This document shows, piece after piece, positions 58,668-64,000 of a DNA stretch of 64,000 nt; positions within the stretch are counted from its first letter, which is position 1; the number at the start of each line of letters is the position of its first letter. The notes below the pieces were generated by a model that searched no databases, was not told the origin of the DNA, and was given only the letters and a program-made list of their open reading frames with translations. This stretch comes from Rhizopus arrhizus. Its lineage: Eukaryota > Mucoromycota > Mucoromycetes > Mucorales > Rhizopodaceae. Position numbers and translations under genes: made by a program. The stretch spans positions 558,001 to 622,000 of the forward strand of contig JAKZZE010000019.1 of assembly GCA_024220505.1 (NCBI GenBank), given 5' to 3'.

Positions 58668-59254
58668 AATGTAAGAAACCAAGTTGAAAAAAAATTGAGT
58701 AGGATGAACCCCCAGAATCACTCTGACAATTTAAAAGACCGTAGCTTTCGTCATCCTTAAGAGATTGTATTTCCGATTCACAAATTTACTCTGTACACAC
58801 CCTATTTTGGCAAATAAAGGTTGTTTGCAAGATTGACAATAAAAAAGGTCATAGAAAACAAAGCTCATTTGGACCAAAGTAGTAAAGACTGTAAAAGAAT
58901 TTTATTGAATTGGAAAATCGAGTTTTGACAGTTCGCAAACAATACTAAAAGAATCAATCCTTAAAAATTAAATTTGTCCAAAATCTTCATACTTTTTACA
59001 TTTGATAATTTGCGCCTTTATGTTAAAATTACTTCTTTTAGGTCATTTTTAAAGAAAAACTTCAAAAGACTCTCACATAGTTTACGAAGCCATGGTCCAT
59101 GGTAAACTGAAGACTAATTTCTTGCATGAACTTTAATTAAAACAAAAATGTACATAAAAACATATTTAGCTTATCTGATTTGTCCTGCCGTTCTTATAAA
59201 AGAAAAAAAAATGAAAGAAAACAAACGAATCAGTTTGGTTGAAAATTTGTACTG

Positions 59255-59295
<41 letters not shown>

Positions 59296-59749
59296 GAATG
59301 TATAGTTGAATGAATGTGGTTTTTAAGGATGATAGGTACGTATATTGATATAAAATTATGAATTTAGTAAGTAAAGCGCATTGATAAGGCAATTTTTTTA
59401 ATAATCAGAAAACAAGAAAAAGGTAAGCAATATTCTTAGACAGGAAACGGAAAACATTTATTAGCAAATAGTTTGAATCCCAAATTATAAATCGAAATGC
59501 AAGCAAAGCTATTGGCCTGCCCGACGCAGTTGGAAAAGAATGTGTCGTCATCCTTAATTTTTAGTATAAATACACAATTTTTTATTTTTATAAAATCGCA
59601 TTTTTTTGTTTTTCTTTTCTTTGTTTATTTTGTAAGTAATTAGAATCCCTAGACAAAATGAAGAAGATATTTACTAATTTGATGTGAAAAAGAAACAAAG
59701 TAACAAAGAATTAATAAAAACTTTTTTTTAATATAAATCAGAACGCAAA
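58668..59749. other. Divergent promoter region (complex I subunit / TFIIA)
   Basis: 1.1 kb between two divergent starts. It includes the 39-base A run and a near-palindrome CCATGGTCCATGG (59091-59103). No coding segment or RNA gene recognised. Confidence 0.5.
59255..59293. repeat. Poly-A run of 39 bases
   Basis: Uninterrupted A homopolymer in the intergenic region between the complex I subunit gene and the TFIIA gene. Confidence 0.9.
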
Positions 59750-60327
59750 ATGTCTAACGCTATTGTGGTAATGAAGTTCATAATTTAATTGAAGTTTTTT
59801 TTTATTAATTTATTGTGTTGTTATTGCTTAATTAATTAGGCAAATGTGTATCGATATGTCATTGACGAAGTTATAAATCAAGTACGTGGTGACTTCGAAG
59901 ATATGGGTATTGATGAATCTGTCTTGCAGGAGTTGCAAAGAGTAAGAAAAAAAAACAGAGCAGATTTTAAAAAATTGTTGTTAATACTTAATTTAGTCTT
60001 GGGAATCAAAAGTAGCAAGATCGCGAGTTGCTAACTTTGGTTTTATGAAGGACGATACTTTTTATGATGATGAACATCCAGACCAACAAGGGTTAAATGG
60101 AGGACATGACAATGAAGACACGGAAAGCAATAATCATCCTATTTTACAATATCCTTCTAATCAGGAAGTAAGCAATCATAGAGTATATACATGACATTTG
60201 CATGTATCAATATTGATATTTAATACATATATAGTATACACAAAGCTCGGATACTACTCCTTCAGCTGCAAGTTTAGCTACTTTGGCTGCTAATAGTTCC
60301 AGAGTTCAACAACAGCACCACCATCAA

Positions 60328-60358
<31 letters not shown>

Positions 60359-61136
60359 CACATCAACAACAATCCAACTTTGGTCTTCCACCACCTCCTA
60401 GAATGATCTCTGACCCAAGTACGCTCGTTAATCCATATCATATGATGCAGTCGTCCTTAGCAAACAATGGCAGTAACAGTACGAGACCTCAGAATAATAA
60501 TAGTAATAGTTATCTTCCAGACTTACAGTTACCTGGAATACCAAAACCAAATCTTCCACAAAACGATGGAGCTTGTGATGAATTGTTAACTACTGAGGTA
60601 AAATATATACACTTTATTGTAACTTATAGCTTATATGTAATCAGGAAATTGATCGACGTATTGAAGATATCATTCAGTCCAATCAAGATGATCAAGAAGA
60701 GAACAGTATTACATTTTCTGCTACTTCATTTTCTGGTGAACCTATTTCACTGGATTCTCTTCCTACAAATGTGAAACAGTTGATGATAGACGCAAAAGAA
60801 AAAGCAATGAAAAAAATATTAAAACTCGTCTTATCCCACAATTAGATGGAGAAGGTGACGATGAAGGAGGGGTAATGCATTTAAGCTATGGATAGTACAG
60901 TACTAAATTATGACAATATATAGGATGAAGATGACATTAATTCGGATTTGGATGACACAGATGACGAAGATGAAGAAGGTGAAGGTGGAGAGGAAATAGA
61001 ACATATTATATTATGCTTATATGATAAGGTGACAAGAACAAAGAACAAGTGGAAGTGCGTTTTAAAAGATGGTATTATGTTGGTTAATGGAAGAGACTAC
61101 TTATTCCATCGTGCAACTGGTGATTTTGAATGGTAA
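59750..61136 (+). CDS. TOA1: TFIIA large (alpha/beta) subunit with an apparent one-base frameshift
   Basis: Six exons: 59750-59767 (18 nt), 59840-59941, 59997-60167, 60235-60597, 60645-60871 and 60924-61136. The N-terminal four-helix part (MSNAIVANVYRYVIDEVI, LQELQRSWESKVARSRVANF) and the C-terminal beta-barrel part (HIILCLYDKVTRTKNKWKC, GRDYLFHRATGDFEW) are clear TFIIA signatures; the linker is Gln/Asn-rich, then acidic. Exon 5 is 227 nt but must be 228 to connect: after KEKAMKK the frame runs to a stop, whereas the next frame gives IKTRLIPQLDGEGDDEGG. The slip falls in an A7 run (60810-60816); an eighth A would restore 364 residues. TFIIA stabilises TBP on promoters and is essential in yeast, so a reading error or recoding is likelier than loss. 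Confidence 0.92.
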
Positions 61137-61528
61137 CAAATAAGAAAAAAAGACAAATTTTTGTATGTAAAAAAACAAAAAAAAAAAAAAAACAAAATTA
61201 CATAATGGATTAAAAAAAATTGTATCATTCGTCATCATATAAACAAAACTTTTGTATTAAATGAGTAATAGTAATATTTTATTTGGTAATATATTATATA
61301 TGCATATACATTTGTATGTCTGGGTTAATGTGTATTTGTATATGCATTTTAAGGAGTTAAGTGGAGGAGTAGTAAAAAGAAAAAAAAAATTATATAAGAA
61401 AATTGTGAGGGATAAAAAGGAAATAATTTTTTTCCAAAATAAAAACGATATAATATTGAAATGAGCTTGAAATGTATACAATTGGGGGAGGGTGTTGTTG
61501 ATGAATAATAAAGATGTTGTTTTGGTTT
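61137..61528. other. Tail-to-tail intergenic region
   Basis: 392 bases between the convergent TFIIA gene and the unknown gene on the minus strand; AT-rich, with A runs and TATATGCATATA-like sequence. No gene. Confidence 0.5.
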
Positions 61529-62071
61529 CTAATGTTTCCAAGGTGAATAAAGATCATAATGATTGAGTGAGAAGGGATCGCTTGTAATTTTTAGCTTTGA
61601 TTCTTCGTATGGTTTCTTGCAAGTTGACTGAGGGCGGGCAATAATGGTTGTGTTCCAAGGAGACTGGTCTGACCAAAGAGATCCGCTATTGAATTCAATC
61701 GTTCCCTCACCCCAACCTCCTTTCCAGTTACCAGTCCAGCTGCGGACAAAAGCCAAAAAGCGAGCCTTTTCAGCTTCAGAGACATGATCAGAATTGACTG
61801 ATTCAGCATCGGAGGAATCAGGTGAATTAGAACGAGAAAGAGTAGGTAGTTTCTTTGTTACCGACTTCTTAACAATTTGCTGTTTAAGCTTTTCAATCTC
61901 TTTTTCATAATTCACTGAAGAATTCATACCAGCAAAAGGATCTATTTGAACCGCCTTTTTGTTTTTGCGTAATGTTGTATCGGAATAGTACCTCTTTTCT
62001 TCTACAGTTGAGGTTATATGACTTGAAGCAGTAGTGGTAGTAGAACGATTGGGTGTGAAATCAAGAACCAT
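61529..62071 (-). CDS. Hypothetical protein, 180 residues
   Basis: One uninterrupted frame from a good ATG (62071) to the stop at 61529. The N-terminal half is Thr/Ser-rich with a basic patch (TLRKNKKAVQIDPFAGM) and a short coiled coil (NYEKEIEKLKQQIVKKS). A Ser/Asp-rich linker (SRSNSPDSSDAESVNSD) leads to a compact C-terminal segment with many Trp and Gly: EAEKARFLAFVRSWTGNWKG, GWGEGTIEF, LWSDQSPWNTT, SPWKH. The Trp/Gly spacing suggests a small folded domain; I do not recognise it. No signal peptide or membrane helix. Confidence 0.7.
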   Translation of the reverse strand: MVLDFTPNRSTTTTASSHITSTVEEKRYYSDTTLRKNKKAVQIDPFAGMNSSVNYEKEIEKLKQQIVKKSVTKKLPTLSRSNSPDSSDAESVNSDHVSEAEKARFLAFVRSWTGNWKGGWGEGTIEFNSGSLWSDQSPWNTTIIARPQSTCKKPYEESKLKITSDPFSLNHYDLYSPWKH

Positions 62072-62400
62072 TATTGGGACTTTAATTGTTTCTCCAATAG
62101 CTTTTTTTTCTTTCTTTTTTGTTCAAGAAATAAAAAACAAAGAAAAATGGGAATAAAAGTAAAGAGTATAAAATTTTTTTTTTTTTTTTTTTGTATAAAG
62201 ATTTTATTCTAGCGCCGCCTTTACACGGACGCTTTTAAAGGTTAAAAACGTAAAATATTTGTACCTACAGTGTCCGTTTTACTGTATTTTATTCATATTA
62301 TATACTATCTTTTCTTTTACGACTGCCTCTTGAACATTATTTTTTTTATTCTACGTGGAGCAACAAATAAAACAATTTAAAAAAAAGTATAGGGCGATTA
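62072..62400. other. Intergenic region next to a LINE relic
   Basis: About 330 bases upstream of the hypothetical gene; poly-T at 62175-62192 and generally AT-rich. No gene seen. Confidence 0.45.
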
Positions 62401-64000
62401 ATGTGATGCTACGTTTATTATCTTTAGAGTATTTTGTTTGAGCTGATTTTCATGATGAATCTTACTGAGTAAGAGTGTAGCTCTTCTGCTACTTCATTTG
62501 GCCGTAAAAGCATGCCTCTAAAATATATTTTGAATGTGATTGCCAGAAGCTCAAAGTACTGAATGCCATTATATGAACGGGGTCAAGTTTCCAATGAGCT
62601 AGAGTTTTGGATGTTGTTTGAGTCAGTCGAGTCGATTGTACGTAAGATAGTATTAAAGATTGCTTAAGAAAACGATTAATTAGGATATCTTATATGGGTA
62701 GTTTGACTAGGTAGGACTATAAAAAATTATTCGTCAGTTTTGATTACTCTACACAATAAACATCTTTCATCTGTGATAGAGTGCTACATAGTCTTGTGTA
62801 GGCGAAAGTGTACCGGTAGCTTAAAATGTTAAAATTGCCATAGAGCAGTTCCTACTGGATGAAGTTTCGACGGGTGCTAAAGCTCATTCTAGGAAGCTTT
62901 GCTGAAAGTGGAATAGGATGATGGAAGACCCTCTATAGGAAGTATAACAAGATTTCTGAACCATTTGGTGCTTATTTTCTCCACAGATGTGCCATCTAGT
63001 AGAGTCAATGAAATAGTATTTCCAAACTGAAATGTAGGTTGTAGGAAGCCAAAAGTAGATATGAAATCTTCAAGATAGTGTTGAAGTGAGCTTTTAATTG
63101 TTACAATGAAAGTTTCTTCTATTACTTGGTCAGTTTGTATAAGATTTAGCTATTTTTAGGCCTTGTTCTGATGCCATCTAAATGGAAATTCTCCTCGAGA
63201 GTTAAGACTGCCATCAAAAACGTCGAAACTATAAATGCCTGTTACCAAAAGTGGTTTCTAGTATGTGTTGCTGTGACCGACAGACTGTGTGATCAAAGCT
63301 GGGCATATTCTCATCAAAAGTAGCTCTTCTACTGTGCTAGAATTGAGTTTGATCCAGTTTATTTTACAATCCATTTGGTCAAAAGTGCAAAACATTGATT
63401 GAAAGAAATCAATTTATTGATGTCTGCATTGCATTTTTCTGTAAAAAGTAGATATAGAATCGGAGACGGCGAAGATGTCAAGGTTAATAGATAATATTTC
63501 ATAGCCGCCATAGCAAAGAAATCTTCAGAGAAAGGCTTTGGGTTGAGGGTATCGGAGAGCCATTGCAGTTGGATAGCAGTAAGTTAGTTGGCTGTATCTA
63601 AAATAGCTATGCCTCCTTCATTACGAGGCCGTCGACAATCTTGAAATTTCACATATAGAAAGTTTTTGGGCTTAAAGAATTCTATAAGCACAGAGTGGAT
63701 TCGTCTAAAGAAATCCAAAGGAGGAAAACTACCTTATACTGTGCCATGTTCTACTAAGGAGGAGTAAGTTCCCCATTATGCTGCGCTCAAGTATAGTCAA
63801 GTTTCTTTGTTAGAGAATATTGTCATGTTGCTAATTCTCGAAGCAGCACTATCTAGATACTGATGCATTTGATCTGCACTACTTGAGAATGGCTAGCCTA
63901 GGTAGATGATTTCTACAGGATTTATTTTACCATGCCATTGAAATATTCGGGTAGTTTTAAGCAAATGGCATTATCTTGGGTTGCTGTTTACTTGAGAGAG
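62400..64000 (-). mobile_element. Degenerate LINE ORF2 (reverse transcriptase thumb and C-terminal part), runs off the window
   Basis: Minus-strand reading, with several stops and frame changes. Close to the right edge: a segment like VEIIYLG.PFSSSADQMHQY, typical of the region after the RT catalytic core. At 63629-63586: RNEGGIAILDTAN, matching the conserved P..GGIGI.D motif of LINE reverse transcriptases, followed by LQWLSDTLNP. Near 63000: SVEKISTKWFRNLVILP. The left boundary is uncertain. The element is old and non-functional; its catalytic RT core would lie beyond 64000. Confidence 0.65.

Overview
The window is nuclear DNA of a filamentous fungus, most likely an early-diverging one (Mucoromycota, probably Mucorales); that placement is inference. 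The evidence is AT-rich intergenic DNA full of poly-A/T runs, genes with many 45-60 nt introns (GTAAG/GTAAA...CTAAY...TAG), a fungal gene set (velvet factor, copper-fist factor, calcipressin, Rlm1/MEF2 MADS factor, Skt5/Chs4-like activator, fungal complex I subunit), and decayed LINE and Tc1/IS630-like elements of a kind common in Mucorales. No rRNA, CRISPR or recognisable tRNA was seen. Most gene models below were assembled by hand from splice signals, reading phase and family motifs; exon coordinates are given in the evidence.

Layout. 1-7.2 kb: the end of a Sec7/PH Arf-GEF gene facing a 2032-residue spectraplakin-like gene (tandem CH, spectrin-like coiled coils, GAR domain). 9.2-16.8 kb: GOT1 (five exons), two small unknown genes, TOM20, a calcipressin gene with a one-base frameshift, a single-pass membrane protein, a copper-fist transcription factor and an acidic nuclear-type protein that overlaps it tail to tail. 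18.8-32.2 kb: a coiled-coil Myb/SANT protein, kynurenine 3-monooxygenase, a SAP-domain protein, an Rlm1/MEF2-type MADS factor, cytosolic-type threonyl-tRNA synthetase and a velvet factor. 32.2-37.2 kb is a long stretch without an intact gene. 37.2-44.1 kb: a TBC/coiled-coil Rab-GAP, a GATA-like zinc-finger protein and an Skt5/Chs4-like protein ending in a CaaX box.

45.7-49.0 kb is a transposon graveyard: the 5' part of a LINE (minus), the front of a Tc1-like transposase (minus) and the 3' end of a LINE (plus). 49.4-53.4 kb holds thioredoxin reductase and a Kha1-type K+/H+ antiporter whose stop codon lies inside what looks like a Tc1 terminal sequence; a ruined Tc1-like element follows. 55.1-62.1 kb: an acidic membrane protein, HAP3/NF-YB, a complex I 17.8 kDa-type subunit, the TFIIA large subunit (with a one-base frameshift in an A7 run) and an unknown gene. 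The window ends in a heavily mutated LINE reverse-transcriptase region (minus).

There is no operon-like or defence-island organisation. Shared themes are cell-wall and stress signalling (Rlm1-like MADS, calcipressin, Chs4-like, thioredoxin reductase with a Yap1-type motif), membrane traffic (Arf-GEF, GOT1, TBC) and transcription (HAP3, TFIIA, velvet, copper-fist, Myb). The most unusual items are the fungal spectraplakin-like protein with a TPIP end-binding motif, two single-base frameshifts in otherwise well-preserved conserved genes, and the transposon end that supplies the antiporter stop.
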